In this document: positions 23,660 through 33,978 of the stretch, in pieces
Layout: every line of letters starts with the position of its first letter
Numbering within the stretch: position 1 is the first letter of the stretch
IMG/VR virus record: IMGVR_UViG_3300006919_000001
Span: 19,396-83,395 of that record
Source: a virus
Reading direction: 5' to 3' (one strand)
DNA: 64,000 nt
Position numbers and translations under genes: made by a program
The notes under the pieces: model-generated
The model's input: only the letters and a program-made list of their open reading frames with translations
Databases searched by the model: none
What the model was told of the DNA's origin: nothing

Positions 23660-25285
23660 TTATTGATTAAATTCGTATGTTTGTCCAACTACAGAAGTTA
23701 CTGAAGTTGTTTGATATACATAATAAGGTTCTGTCCATTCAGTTGTTTGTCCTGAACTTATTACATTTACGCTATAAAGTGTAAATGAACCAGTAACATC
23801 AAATCCATTCCCATCTTTTATTTGACTTAATAAACCATAAGATTGTGGGTATGCAAATTGTATATATTCGTTTGTTCCATTTAGAGCTACTGACTTATTT
23901 CCACTAGTTACTAAATATTTAGTTTGTCCAGTATAAAGTGCAGTCCCTCCAGTCGATAAATCAACAGCACTCATTCCATAAAAATATGGAAATAAACCTT
24001 GCTTATTTAAAGTTACATTATTTGGTATAGTATCAGCCTTTGCTGATTCAATTGAAGCTACAACATCTGTACCACCTTTATTGTCAGTATAGGTTGTTAC
24101 ACCTGCTTGATTCGTTCCACTTAATACCCAAGAATTGGTTCCTTCTAGTAAAGAATAAATTGCAGTTATGTGAGAATCGGAATTTGCCACTACTGAATTA
24201 TTTGCATAGAAAGCTCCATCTGGATTCTCTAGACGGAAAGTTAATGCATCACCCGAAACAGGCCCAGCAGAAGTTCCATCTCCATTATTAATATTTCCAG
24301 TATCGAAGGACATTGCTGCCGTGAAAGAATACCCAGTCCCAACCTCTAGTGTAGCTGTAGAATATCCACTCATTATTAAATTTGAAATATCACTAATAAA
24401 TGCCAATACAGTTGGGAAGTTTTGTTCCTCAATGTATCTAGTAAATGTATATCCTTGTAAATCTCCTATTGTTGTCCCTGCAGGTATTGAACCTACAGCA
24501 TCTTCCATTGCTAGAGTATTACTTAATGAAGAGTCAAATGTTGATTCTCCACCACTACCAGCTACTATTCCATAGTCAATATTAATTAATAATCCTTCCT
24601 CTATTTTAGTTCCAACAAATTGTTCATATTGTCCATCTACAAATACCGGAGATTCATCTACCTGTCCCGCTACACCTGTACTTAGAAAATAACTTGCACC
24701 TTCAGTCCAAGTTCCTTTCGTATAAACTCCACCGAATTGATATGTGAATGAATCAACTCCAACTATCTCGTTTACTAATCCTAAGACTCCAGCATTTGCT
24801 TCCAAATCAGCCTGAGCTAGTATATATTCTGTTCCATTAAACTTTATGGCATCTCCTATTGTGAAGCCATGAGCTGTTTGGTTAATTTCTATTGTATAAG
24901 GTGTTTCAAGAACCTCCACTAATGGAAGGGCTTGAACTCCACCTGAGTTTGTAACATCATTATAAAATATAATGCTACCTGTATAAATTTTTCGAGCTAC
25001 TGCTCCTTCTGTATCCGGTGTCCACTCGACATCGAAATACCATTTTCCTTCAACGGCTTCAACTAGTGTTTCTCCATCATAGAAGTCACTTGTCTCAATC
25101 CCTGTCATTGTTAAGTATTGTCCATCTACAATTGTAAATGGTCTGTAAGTAGTATCGTTTGGGGATTTTTTCATCCAAGCTTCAAGTGTACCCACAAACG
25201 GCAAACCTAAATCAATAGATAATGGGTTCCCCCTCAATGCCTTTACTACTTTTATATTCCTAATATTATTTGCTTTAGATATCAT
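23660..25285 (-). CDS. Baseplate/tail protein (BppU-like N-terminus)
   Basis: 541 aa. The first 110 residues (NPLSIDLGLPFVGTLEAWM, TMTGIETSDFYDGETLV, EGKWYFDVEWTPD) follow the pattern of upper-baseplate attachment proteins and neck-passage-like domains. The remaining Gly/Ser/Thr-rich part is beta-structured, with a segment VDSFTYQFGGVYTKGTW. First of the fibre cluster after the capsid/tube genes. Confidence 0.65.
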   Translation of the reverse strand: MISKANNIRNIKVVKALRGNPLSIDLGLPFVGTLEAWMKKSPNDTTYRPFTIVDGQYLTMTGIETSDFYDGETLVEAVEGKWYFDVEWTPDTEGAVARKIYTGSIIFYNDVTNSGGVQALPLVEVLETPYTIEINQTAHGFTIGDAIKFNGTEYILAQADLEANAGVLGLVNEIVGVDSFTYQFGGVYTKGTWTEGASYFLSTGVAGQVDESPVFVDGQYEQFVGTKIEEGLLINIDYGIVAGSGGESTFDSSLSNTLAMEDAVGSIPAGTTIGDLQGYTFTRYIEEQNFPTVLAFISDISNLIMSGYSTATLEVGTGYSFTAAMSFDTGNINNGDGTSAGPVSGDALTFRLENPDGAFYANNSVVANSDSHITAIYSLLEGTNSWVLSGTNQAGVTTYTDNKGGTDVVASIESAKADTIPNNVTLNKQGLFPYFYGMSAVDLSTGGTALYTGQTKYLVTSGNKSVALNGTNEYIQFAYPQSYGLLSQIKDGNGFDVTGSFTLYSVNVISSGQTTEWTEPYYVYQTTSVTSVVGQTYEFNQ

Positions 25286-25358
25286 TTAAGTATGTTTTTG
25301 TTAATTTTAAGAGCCTTTTATCTCTTTCTAGTATATTTATATAGAGGAGTCAATTATA

Positions 25359-25385
25359 GTCTCTTAAAACGCTTGTAATTGATTA
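25359..25385. repeat. Second copy of the fibre-cluster intergenic repeat
   Basis: GTCTCTTAAAACGCTTGT followed by AATTGATTA matches 18887-18912 with one difference. It lies in the 150-base gap at the other end of the fibre cluster. The 21-bp inverted repeat itself is not intact here. Confidence 0.6.
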
Positions 25386-25388
25386 GGT

Positions 25389-25416
25389 AAAAAAAAGCAT
25401 AGAATGAACTATGCTT
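25389..25416 (-). terminator. Intrinsic terminator after tail tube gene
   Basis: Minus strand: AAGCATAG, six-base loop, CTATGCTT followed by eight Ts. It follows the stop of the 189-aa gene. Confidence 0.88.
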
Positions 25417-25433
25417 CGTTTTTACTTAATTTA

Positions 25434-26003
25434 TTAAACTGCAGTGTTTATAGCCGTAGCTAATTCACCAAGGTTTCCTTCTCTAATTACAGCGATGTCC
25501 GGTGTGGCAATCGTTACTGTATAAAAATTAGAATTTTGTGCACCAACATAAGCTCTTTCAACTCCAGATAATTTCAACCCTTGGTCCATTCCGAATAATT
25601 CGTAAAGTCCTGTTGACCTATCTATTGCAATTGCAATAACTCTTGAACCAGCTAATTGTTCTAAGGTCTTACGAGCCTCAGCTGTCTTGCTGTATACTGT
25701 GAAAGCGATAGAGTGGATATACCATGAATCTCCATCTTCTTTTACTTCTGATGTTACATTTGGTACTACTGAATAATCAGTACCTTCAAACGGGTATTGA
25801 ACCGCGCCTGTTTTTAATTCGATGTTTGTTAATCCTCCAATATTATCACCTGCAATTTCTCTGTTTGCCACAAGGTTAGTTGCTGCAAAATCAAAGTCAT
25901 TATAATTTACTAATATTAAATCCTTATCTACTCCAACTGCTGCATTTATAGCATCACAGTCTCTAAGAATACCTGAGGTTAACAACTCATTACAATCTGC
26001 CAT
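25434..26003 (-). CDS. Putative major tail (tube) protein
   Basis: 189 aa. The N-terminus MADCNELLTSGILRDCDAIN, the mid-part FTVYSKTAEARKTLEQLAGS and the GVERAYVGAQNSNFYTVTI segment suit a beta-rich structural subunit. The gene has its own terminator and a terminator upstream, and lies next to the capsid gene; both are signs of a highly expressed structural gene. No sequence motif proves tube function. Confidence 0.5.
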   Translation of the reverse strand: MADCNELLTSGILRDCDAINAAVGVDKDLILVNYNDFDFAATNLVANREIAGDNIGGLTNIELKTGAVQYPFEGTDYSVVPNVTSEVKEDGDSWYIHSIAFTVYSKTAEARKTLEQLAGSRVIAIAIDRSTGLYELFGMDQGLKLSGVERAYVGAQNSNFYTVTIATPDIAVIREGNLGELATAINTAV

Positions 26004-26030
26004 AGCATTATATAATTTTAATTGTTAATA

Positions 26031-26058
26031 AAAGCCCCTTAACCGAATGAGGGGCTTT
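26031..26058 (-). terminator. Intrinsic terminator after capsid gene
   Basis: Minus strand: AAAGCCCCT, a ten-base loop, AGGGGCTTT and then TTATT. It lies 26 bases after the major capsid stop codon. Confidence 0.88.
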
Positions 26059-26084
26059 GTTGATATTTATTCAAAAACTTTAGA

Positions 26085-27074
26085 TTATACTAAAGCTTCC
26101 GGAGTATAGAAACATACTTCTTCTGGACGAACCACGAAGATATCCAAAGCAAGTGTTAAACACATACCCCATTGTCTTCCGAAGTTACCTAAACGTTCAA
26201 CTTCAACATTGTTGAAATCTCCTGACATAGATGTACCCAATTGGATAGCATCAGTCTGCCACGCACCTGTCATAGAGCAAAGTAACATTGTGTTATCAGG
26301 GAAAGATGTGTTTACGATAATATCATAACCAGCATATCTTAATACACCCTCATCAGTTATATCAACACCTTTGAAATTTAATTCAGTACGTTGAGCGTTT
26401 GTAAGGATATCCGCAGTTGTATGGTTAACCATAAATTTACGGCCCGGTCTTTTTCTTTGGTCAGCAGTTTGAGATGCTATCATTAACTCTAATTTAGAGA
26501 AGATATTAGCAGTTGTTAAAGCAGCGTAAGCATAATCACCAGCACCACCAGTAAAAGCTCTAAAGGCAATTGCAGTGTTGTTTGTGATTTGAGTTGGCGT
26601 TGCCTTAACTCCCGGTGTCATTTGTGTGTAACCAGTTGAAACTAGTTGGTCAACAAGACCTGAAGCAAAAGCTGAAGAACCATTAGTTAAAGAACCTTCA
26701 ACAGCTTCAGCTGCAGAACCTAAAAATAACTCTTCAAGAACTGATTGCACTTGAGATGGTAAACCTTCCCATTGGAATTCACCAGCTGGCTGGTAATCTT
26801 TCCAGTGAGAGTAATAATCTGCTGGGTCAAAAGTCTCAAAAGACTCAAGAACAGTTAAACTTCTTTTGAAGTCATTTTTTTGAGACGTGTTTGCAACGTT
26901 AGAAGCTGGGTCTACCGAACGAGCTCTAAGTACATTTTGTACGTCATGTTTGTATACGTTGTAGCCATCTTTGTCTCCTTCATTCATGAAAGCTAAAGAT
27001 TGTTCAACGAAAATATTTCCGGTTAAAGCTCTTGCTAAAATTCCGATTGGTGCACTTCCTACATTAAAAGCCAT
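26085..27074 (-). CDS. Major capsid protein
   Basis: 329 aa. It lies directly downstream of the protease/scaffold gene, begins MAFNVGSAPIGILARALTGN, and has the mixed alpha/beta composition of HK97-fold subunits (RKRPGRKFMVNHTTADIL, RLGNFGRQWGMCLTLALDIF). It is followed by a strong terminator. There is no separate delta domain; the scaffold function lies in the upstream fusion protein. The fold itself is inferred from position, size and composition. Confidence 0.75.
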   Translation of the reverse strand: MAFNVGSAPIGILARALTGNIFVEQSLAFMNEGDKDGYNVYKHDVQNVLRARSVDPASNVANTSQKNDFKRSLTVLESFETFDPADYYSHWKDYQPAGEFQWEGLPSQVQSVLEELFLGSAAEAVEGSLTNGSSAFASGLVDQLVSTGYTQMTPGVKATPTQITNNTAIAFRAFTGGAGDYAYAALTTANIFSKLELMIASQTADQRKRPGRKFMVNHTTADILTNAQRTELNFKGVDITDEGVLRYAGYDIIVNTSFPDNTMLLCSMTGAWQTDAIQLGTSMSGDFNNVEVERLGNFGRQWGMCLTLALDIFVVRPEEVCFYTPEALV

Positions 27075-27147
27075 AATAATAATAATTTATTTAATTAATT
27101 GTTGAGATGTTTTTTTATATCTCTGATTTGTGTTTGTTTGCGAATTA

Positions 27148-28977
27148 TTATAATCCGGCTTTTTCTTTCATTTGAGAGAATAAACTCCCCTTGCTTTCTT
27201 TTATTTCAGCAACCGCTTTGGCTGCAGGATTAAAAGAAGATGCAGTATTTTTGTAAATTCCATCAATAGCCTGTGTAGCTAAATCCTCGAACTTACTTGC
27301 ATTGACAAGCTTTGCTTCGACCTCTTTTGCTTTAGCTTCTGCTTCGGTTGCCCTAGCTTCTGCCTCAACATTCTTAGCCTCTAACTTAGCCATCCTGTCA
27401 ACAAGCGCTTGATACTTATCCTCAACCTCAATAGCCTCTGGTTCAACCTCTGGACTCATAGCCTCTGGTTCAACATCGGGAGCTACCTCAGCTACAGTTT
27501 CAGTTGTTGTCTTAGTTTCTGCTACCTCTACAACTTTTGCAGGCATAGCATCTTTTGCCTTTACCGGCTCTTCAGTTGGAGCCACTATTGGCTCACCTGC
27601 TGGTGCTGGGCCTTCATTGAATTCTGCCATCGGAGCTTCCTTCTCTGGAGCCTCAATTATAGATTCTACGATTCCCGGCTCTTCGATTGCTGGCTCAATT
27701 ACTGTTTCTCCCTCTGGAGTTTCAGTTACTTCTTCGCTTTCTGGGGCCACTTCAACATCTCTATTGATGTCTTCGATGATACCGCCTTTAACGATAAGTT
27801 TAGCTCCATCAGATAATGTAATTTCACCTTCATCAATATTCACTCTGTCACCTACTTTGTAAGTAGAAGGGTCAGCTTGATATATTTCAATCTGTGAACC
27901 ATCGTTAGTATGATAAAGCTGATTTACTACATCTGACTTGTTTACAGCTGCAATTACTCTATTGAGCATGTTAAATGTCTTTGACATATTAATCTCAGTT
28001 TTAATATTAACGGCCATTTGAAATGACCTCTTTTTTATATCTATCACAGTATCTGCAAATCCATTTTTGACGGATTCATCTGGTGATAAATATGTTTCAT
28101 TGTCCATTAGGGACTTTATTTGTTCTTTGTCTAATCCAGTAAATACTTGATATAAATCATACATCATACCTTCTAAACTTCTCAGTTCATTAACGTATTT
28201 TTGTAAATCATTTGCATTCGCATATTCTATTTCTGGTACCATTGGATTGTGTACCATTACTTCTCCATGCTTACTGATAAATCTCATATCAGCTGATAGC
28301 ATAATTAGTGAAGCTATTGAATAAGCATTTGCAACTACTACTGTAACTATTTCCTTACCCTGTTGTGATAGCATGTCTAACCATACCATAATTTCTAATC
28401 CTTCGGAGACACTCCCTCCCGGACTTGCAATTTCAACAACTAAAGTATCAAAAGAACTTAAATCTCCAGCTTGGTCTTTTAGAGATTGTAAGGTTTTACC
28501 CTCAACAACTTCTCCAAACATTTGGATAGTTTTAATTCTAGCTTCTTCCGCCATATCTATATTTTTATTTATTGGATGAATTGTTTTCTCACCATCATTA
28601 AGCCAATTTCTAAAATTACCTAATGAGTATGTTTTTATATTTCCTAATCCTTTCCAACCATCTTCATAGTTATCATAATAAGCCTTAGTTGCACTCTCTA
28701 CATTCTCAAAGCCAAACATTACTTTATGCTCATCAAATATATTAGTTCCATCTTGTACTTGATTAATTACGAATACATTAAAATTTGATTCTGTATTTGG
28801 ACCTATAAATACATCCACTTCATCTCCATCTGAGCCCTTAGAGCCCTCAAAAAATCCGTATTGATGTTTCATCTCAGTACTCCATTCAGTACCATCAGAG
28901 CTAGTCCCTTTGCGTATAGAGCCAACTATGTTCTCAATGACTATAGAGAAACCTTTTATTTTCTTTATATTTTTCAT
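27148..28977 (-). CDS. Prohead protein: InPase-like domain + ClpP-like protease + scaffold
   Basis: 609 aa with three parts. Residues 1-135: a pyrophosphatase-like phage domain (KGSDGDEVDVFIGPNT, FDEHKVMFGFENVESATKAY). Residues about 145-325: a ClpP-type serine protease (VVEIASPGGSVSEGLE, ANAYSIASLIMLSADMRF with the nucleophile Ser, EVMVHNPMVPE with His). Residues about 370-609: a Pro/Glu-rich and then coiled-coil region (AKLEAKNVEAEARATEAEAK) expected of scaffold. It overlaps the tape-measure gene by one base. It would build and then mature the procapsid. Confidence 0.85.
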   Translation of the reverse strand: MKNIKKIKGFSIVIENIVGSIRKGTSSDGTEWSTEMKHQYGFFEGSKGSDGDEVDVFIGPNTESNFNVFVINQVQDGTNIFDEHKVMFGFENVESATKAYYDNYEDGWKGLGNIKTYSLGNFRNWLNDGEKTIHPINKNIDMAEEARIKTIQMFGEVVEGKTLQSLKDQAGDLSSFDTLVVEIASPGGSVSEGLEIMVWLDMLSQQGKEIVTVVVANAYSIASLIMLSADMRFISKHGEVMVHNPMVPEIEYANANDLQKYVNELRSLEGMMYDLYQVFTGLDKEQIKSLMDNETYLSPDESVKNGFADTVIDIKKRSFQMAVNIKTEINMSKTFNMLNRVIAAVNKSDVVNQLYHTNDGSQIEIYQADPSTYKVGDRVNIDEGEITLSDGAKLIVKGGIIEDINRDVEVAPESEEVTETPEGETVIEPAIEEPGIVESIIEAPEKEAPMAEFNEGPAPAGEPIVAPTEEPVKAKDAMPAKVVEVAETKTTTETVAEVAPDVEPEAMSPEVEPEAIEVEDKYQALVDRMAKLEAKNVEAEARATEAEAKAKEVEAKLVNASKFEDLATQAIDGIYKNTASSFNPAAKAVAEIKESKGSLFSQMKEKAGL

Positions 28978-31124
28978 TAATCCATTGTTGTTTGCCCTTC
29001 CACGAAATTAACTTGGTCTTGGAAATCATTATACGCCCCTTCTGAGAATACTACATTCCCTCCAGAACTTCCTGATACATTATTAGAAGCTGCAGCCGTT
29101 GCTGAATTTTCTAAGGCAGTTTCTGCACCCAAATTGGCTGCGTTGTTTGCCGATAAATCTCCAACTGCTGTAGCTGATACTCCTTGAGGGGCTGCGATTG
29201 TTCCACCTCCACCACCAGAGCCTCTTCCTCCAGCTCTACCTTTCATTTTTGTTTTCTTTATAGTAGACAAACTCTTAGCTATTGGAGCTAGTACCATTGC
29301 TGTCCCAACTGCTCCATGTAAAGCAATTTGCGGAATTGTTTTTTTATCTGCAGCTCGAGCCCAAACTGCGCCTATTGCTTCCGGTGCTTTAATTAAGGCC
29401 AATGCAATTGCAGCTTCCTTACTTACTCCGAAGGCTTCAGCTGCCATAGCTATACCAGATTCTAACATTGCATTGTCACTTGCTTTAGACCTTTTAACTG
29501 CCTCTGCCTGTAACTTGTCCGTTACATTCTGGTAGTTCTTTTCTATCGCTTCTTTTTCTAATGCAGTTAATCCTAGTTGTTCTAATTCTTGGTCTCTTTT
29601 TCGTATTAAGAAATCGAGTTCTTCTTGGAGAGTTAATTCTCCAGATTCTCTTTTTCTTTCTATTTCTAAAAGGTCAATTTCATTCCTAGCCTCTCTATCT
29701 TTTTCAGCATTCTCTGCAAGTAATTGCCTTTCAACTTCTGCCTCGTCTGCTTCTCTTTGTTTCTTCTGTTTTTCTATTTCAGCAAATGCTGCTTGTTGTT
29801 CTTGAAAACCTTTGATTTCTTTGGCCCTTGCGTCCATAGCAGCTTTTTCTAACTTTGCTGCTTCTGCTTCTTTCTTTTTATTTTCGGTTCTAATTTGACC
29901 ATTGACTCTCTTATTTTCAGATTCAATCTGTCTAGCTAGGTTTAATCTTGCAGTTTGTTGATTATTTACCGCTGCGATTGCCTCAGCCTCTGCATCTAAA
30001 TTTTCTTTATTGGAGCGACTAAATGTATTCTCTAAGCTTTGGGCATCTCTTCTTAATTCTAAAGATTTCAATTCTTTTGCTAATAATTGGTCTCCAATAT
30101 CTAAAGCTTCCTGTAAGAAAACTTTTCTTTCTGCTGCTGAGAATTTTTCCTCTTGTTTTGCCTTTAATCTTAAGTCCGCTATTTTCGCATCTAGAACTGA
30201 ACGTTCGACCTTTAATTTACGGTCTATACGGTCAGCCTTAGCTCTCATGTCAGCCACTTCGCCTGCAGCCTCAGCTTCCTTTTCTTGTTCTTTTATAAAT
30301 TCACCTAATGCATTTTTGGCTCCATCTATTGAATCCGTAACACTGTCAACGCCTAGGGCAACTTTACCCATTGCATCTAAAGCTACTTTACCAGCTTCTG
30401 CAAATTTACCTTTAAATACTAATGATATTGCACTACCTAATTTTGGAATGATTTCTATTAGTCCATCTATCCTATTTGAGATATTTGTTTTTATAAAGTT
30501 TCCAAAACTTTCTAGAGCTTCTCTTGGATTTGTAAACATCCAAACTAAAGCTTCAGCTACTTCAGCAACTAAATCCATAAGGTTTCCTAATAGAGCACTC
30601 GCAACTCCCATTGCTTTATTCCATTTGTCTTGACCTTCTTCACTAGATGTGAATGCTTCTTTTAATAGTTTGAATAGTCCAACTAAAAGTGTAATCATTA
30701 AAACAATTGGATTTGCAGCCAGAGCTTTGAATGAAGTTATCATTCCACCAGTTGCATTGTCCAATTTATTAACGGCTCCTTGTTGGGCGTTATATGATTT
30801 CCTTAAAGAATTAGACTGCTTTATTAATGCGGTCTCCTGCTTTGTTGCTTTTAATTTTGTGTTAGTTAATTTTTTGGATGCTTGGTCCAATTCCTTTTCC
30901 TTACCTACAACACCAGTTAATGCTTTTACCTCATTTTCTAATCCGGCTATTGTTTGCTTATTAAGCTTTTCCTGAATTTCAGTTTGCTTATTTTTTGCGG
31001 AAATTCTTTCTTCTAAAGTCTTGGTACTATCTGACGCAACAGCATTTAATTTAACAATCTCTTGTTGTGCCTGCGAAGCGTCTAAGATGACCTTAGTTTC
31101 AATTGTATTATTTTCTGTTGCCAT
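28977..31124 (-). CDS. Tail tape measure protein
   Basis: 715 aa. Long Lys/Glu/Ala-rich coiled coils dominate (residues 1-110 and 270-530), with a hydrophobic middle (ITLLVGLFKLLKEAF, residues about 140-210) and a Gly-rich end (GGRGSGGGGGTIAAP). It determines tail length and plugs the tube. The size suggests a tail of roughly 100 nm at about 0.15 nm per residue, which is inference. Confidence 0.9.
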   Translation of the reverse strand: MATENNTIETKVILDASQAQQEIVKLNAVASDSTKTLEERISAKNKQTEIQEKLNKQTIAGLENEVKALTGVVGKEKELDQASKKLTNTKLKATKQETALIKQSNSLRKSYNAQQGAVNKLDNATGGMITSFKALAANPIVLMITLLVGLFKLLKEAFTSSEEGQDKWNKAMGVASALLGNLMDLVAEVAEALVWMFTNPREALESFGNFIKTNISNRIDGLIEIIPKLGSAISLVFKGKFAEAGKVALDAMGKVALGVDSVTDSIDGAKNALGEFIKEQEKEAEAAGEVADMRAKADRIDRKLKVERSVLDAKIADLRLKAKQEEKFSAAERKVFLQEALDIGDQLLAKELKSLELRRDAQSLENTFSRSNKENLDAEAEAIAAVNNQQTARLNLARQIESENKRVNGQIRTENKKKEAEAAKLEKAAMDARAKEIKGFQEQQAAFAEIEKQKKQREADEAEVERQLLAENAEKDREARNEIDLLEIERKRESGELTLQEELDFLIRKRDQELEQLGLTALEKEAIEKNYQNVTDKLQAEAVKRSKASDNAMLESGIAMAAEAFGVSKEAAIALALIKAPEAIGAVWARAADKKTIPQIALHGAVGTAMVLAPIAKSLSTIKKTKMKGRAGGRGSGGGGGTIAAPQGVSATAVGDLSANNAANLGAETALENSATAAASNNVSGSSGGNVVFSEGAYNDFQDQVNFVEGQTTMD

Positions 31125-31140
31125 TTATTTATTGTTTATT

Positions 31141-31169
31141 AAAACTAGCCTAAATAAAGTCTAGGCTAG
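31141..31169 (-). terminator. Intrinsic terminator between tail genes
   Basis: Minus strand: CTAGCCTA, nine-base loop, TAGGCTAG, then TTTTAAT. It follows the stop of the 930-aa tail gene. Confidence 0.8.
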
Positions 31170-31184
31170 CTCTATGTGTTATGT

Positions 31185-33977
31185 TTATGATACTATCCAA
31201 CCTCCACCTGGTGGAACTGCTGAATCAGCTTCATTAGTTTTCAATACTACTTTGTGAAATCCTGTGTTTTGGAAATCTACTAATACAGTTCCCGTACTTG
31301 GAGAAACTGGAAAAGCCACTGAATATAGTGGTCCTAATGCTACATCATTTGTATTGTCCCATTTCTGGAATTCAAATGTTGCAAAAGTTGGAGTATTATT
31401 GAAATCTGTATATGTATAAGTTACATTAACAAACTCTGTATCAGTCCCCATTTGATTTGGAGATATCGTTACCGTTGCCGGAGTTGTATCTGGCCCATAG
31501 TATAGAGTTATCTCATTAGATTCTAATCCTCCATCATCAGTTACTTTTAATACGTACCATCCAGCATCACTGCCTATTGGGTCTGCATTTAACCAAGATT
31601 GTTGATTGTCAATATATGGTGGAAATGAAAGCGTTGAATTATATTGAAATCCAGTTGGAGTTCCTCCGGTTGCTGGATTATCTGAATACTTGATTCTTGT
31701 TAGAGTCGCTGCATTCGGTGTATAATATTTAAAAGTTGCTTCACTTACCATATTCCAGAAATCAAATCCAACATAAGGCTCTTCAACCCTACCAGATAAT
31801 CTAATTTCAGCTGCTGGGGGAATTATATCCTCATTGTTTAAATTAGCTATTAATTTAATAAGACTAACTGAAGTTGGCGTTGAAGAATTTTCATATTCTG
31901 AAATTTCCTCTATTATATAAAAGCCTCCAAGTTCACCTATATAAATTGGTTCGCTTAAATCTATGTTTTTAATTATTGGTGCCGGCAATAAGAAGTCTTG
32001 TTTCACTCTAACCGCATTGTCAACTAACCTATACCATTCAGTAACTCCTTGAGGAATCGTTGCATAATTTACATTTGCCATTAATGGAAGTCCGGTGAAG
32101 TCTCCTTGTATTGAACCATCAGCTCTTTGTTGAGATAATACCCCAGCAAGTGCGCCCCTATATTGAATTAACCCAAGTCCTTTATTTGTAAATTCAGTAT
32201 ACGGAGAAATGGTGTTTCTCACATTGACAACTTGCTCTACATCTTTAAAGTTTTTATTATAATCTTCGGCTGTTGCCTTGTATCTATTTTCTTGACCTTG
32301 ATTTACTAAATTGTATTTGAATGTATTTCCCAAATATGGGTCATTTAATCCAATTGAATTTATCTTACCATATTCATTTCCAAAATTAGTCTTCCACGTT
32401 GGGGGATTATATTTTAGTAAATATTCATCCCATACTCCATAATTACCATTGTCTTGCTGCGTTTCATATTGACCGTATGTGAAGAACTTAATAACTTTTG
32501 TGTCGTTATTTATATCCATCAAAATACCTTCTTTATGCATTAAGCTTGTAAGTAATGTTTTTAAAGATTCTGTTGGTGCTCCAAATGTTAAATCCGCTGT
32601 GTTGGGTAAAAATTGTCCAAACTCATCAAATGCTATTACATCTACAGGTAATATTACCTCTATTGCTCTCATTGAACTCAATAGGGTATTATATGAATAA
32701 AGTTGGTTTTGTCTATATCCAATTTGCATACCGATAAAGGCTCCGACACCTGCTGGTGCTAGATTTATTATACTTTTATTTACATTCAATTCTATATCAA
32801 ACTCTCTCGCTGGGTCAACGTTTAATTCAATTACTCCAGCTGGAAATTCATTTGGGTCTCCTATTGGTAAACCACTTGAATAATAAGTAGATACTATAGG
32901 GTCTCCTTGAACTAGCGGATGCCAATACAATATAACTCTAACTCTAACATTAGAATGAGCATCTGGACTTACATTAAATTGAAAATCAATTTCTCCAGCA
33001 TTACCAGATTCTAAATTTGGAACAAACACATAGTTACCATTAAGTGATGGATTGTCCTCTAATATTGGGTTGTTTACCCAATTAGAATAATCGGCCGGAT
33101 TTACCGAAACTGATTGTGGAAAAATCATCAATGAAGATGTGGCCCTAAGAACTACTGATACGGCCTCTGCCCAAAATTCTCCGACTTGTTCAATTACTTC
33201 ATGTGGTACGGTTTCAAAAACCGAATCACTATCTTCATTGTCCTTATTGCTTGAACCAACCATGTATGTCGATTCAATAGTCGCCCAATCTACTGACGGG
33301 TCATATATTGCCGTGTATCCAAATCTTTCAGTTGCTAAATCAAATAATGACATAGCATTAAAGACTGGTCTAGATTGATATGGATTAAACACATTATCTA
33401 CTCTAATTCCAGCATTGTTTTGTTGAAATTGGTCACCTATAACATTCAAGTTATTTGGAAATAAACATAAATTATACCCTCTAGTTCCAACTTCAGTAAG
33501 CGGAGTTAATACTGCATTTGTTGGCAATGAATATCCACGTAGTTCAGCTATTGAAGCTGCGTAATCCGCTGGAATGTCATATGCTATATTTAATAATAAT
33601 TCTTTATAAGTTATTGAGCTCCACCTTGAAATTACATCAAAGGCTTCATCTACAAAATTTACATTTATATCACCACGTAAAGTATTATTGATTAATAAAA
33701 ATCCAACCTTTATAAGTTGGTCATTTATAAAATATTTAGCATTATATTTACTATTCAAAGACCTTGCCAGTTGAGATTGATTAAATACATTAATCCCTAA
33801 TGCATTTATATTCTTCCAAGTATTTGGAAGTGAAAATGTATTACTTCCTCCAATTTGCCTATTCTTTGTTTCTCCTATTTTATTAACTCTTGCATTATAC
33901 TTAACGGACTTAGAATCTCTGAATTCGAGTTCCACCCAGTTCCCGTTTTTTAATATTTCGATTCTGTCTGCATTCAT
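31185..33977 (-). CDS. Large tail-tip protein
   Basis: 930 aa, upstream of the tape measure gene. The N-terminus (RIEILKNGNWVELEFRDSKS, KIGETKNRQIGGSNTFSLP) resembles phage distal tail/tail-associated proteins. The middle has Tyr/Asn-rich beta segments (GKINSIGLNDPYLGN). The last 200 residues are Ig-like (TVTISPNQMGTDTEFVNVTY). It probably forms the tail tip or baseplate hub. No enzymatic motif is visible. Confidence 0.6.
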   Translation of the reverse strand: MNADRIEILKNGNWVELEFRDSKSVKYNARVNKIGETKNRQIGGSNTFSLPNTWKNINALGINVFNQSQLARSLNSKYNAKYFINDQLIKVGFLLINNTLRGDINVNFVDEAFDVISRWSSITYKELLLNIAYDIPADYAASIAELRGYSLPTNAVLTPLTEVGTRGYNLCLFPNNLNVIGDQFQQNNAGIRVDNVFNPYQSRPVFNAMSLFDLATERFGYTAIYDPSVDWATIESTYMVGSSNKDNEDSDSVFETVPHEVIEQVGEFWAEAVSVVLRATSSLMIFPQSVSVNPADYSNWVNNPILEDNPSLNGNYVFVPNLESGNAGEIDFQFNVSPDAHSNVRVRVILYWHPLVQGDPIVSTYYSSGLPIGDPNEFPAGVIELNVDPAREFDIELNVNKSIINLAPAGVGAFIGMQIGYRQNQLYSYNTLLSSMRAIEVILPVDVIAFDEFGQFLPNTADLTFGAPTESLKTLLTSLMHKEGILMDINNDTKVIKFFTYGQYETQQDNGNYGVWDEYLLKYNPPTWKTNFGNEYGKINSIGLNDPYLGNTFKYNLVNQGQENRYKATAEDYNKNFKDVEQVVNVRNTISPYTEFTNKGLGLIQYRGALAGVLSQQRADGSIQGDFTGLPLMANVNYATIPQGVTEWYRLVDNAVRVKQDFLLPAPIIKNIDLSEPIYIGELGGFYIIEEISEYENSSTPTSVSLIKLIANLNNEDIIPPAAEIRLSGRVEEPYVGFDFWNMVSEATFKYYTPNAATLTRIKYSDNPATGGTPTGFQYNSTLSFPPYIDNQQSWLNADPIGSDAGWYVLKVTDDGGLESNEITLYYGPDTTPATVTISPNQMGTDTEFVNVTYTYTDFNNTPTFATFEFQKWDNTNDVALGPLYSVAFPVSPSTGTVLVDFQNTGFHKVVLKTNEADSAVPPGGGWIVS

Positions 33978-33978
33978 A

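Noticed and set aside
30010-30633. Plus-strand ORF of 207 aa opposite the tape measure gene
   Set aside because: Shadow of the tape measure coding sequence; no leader or operon context.
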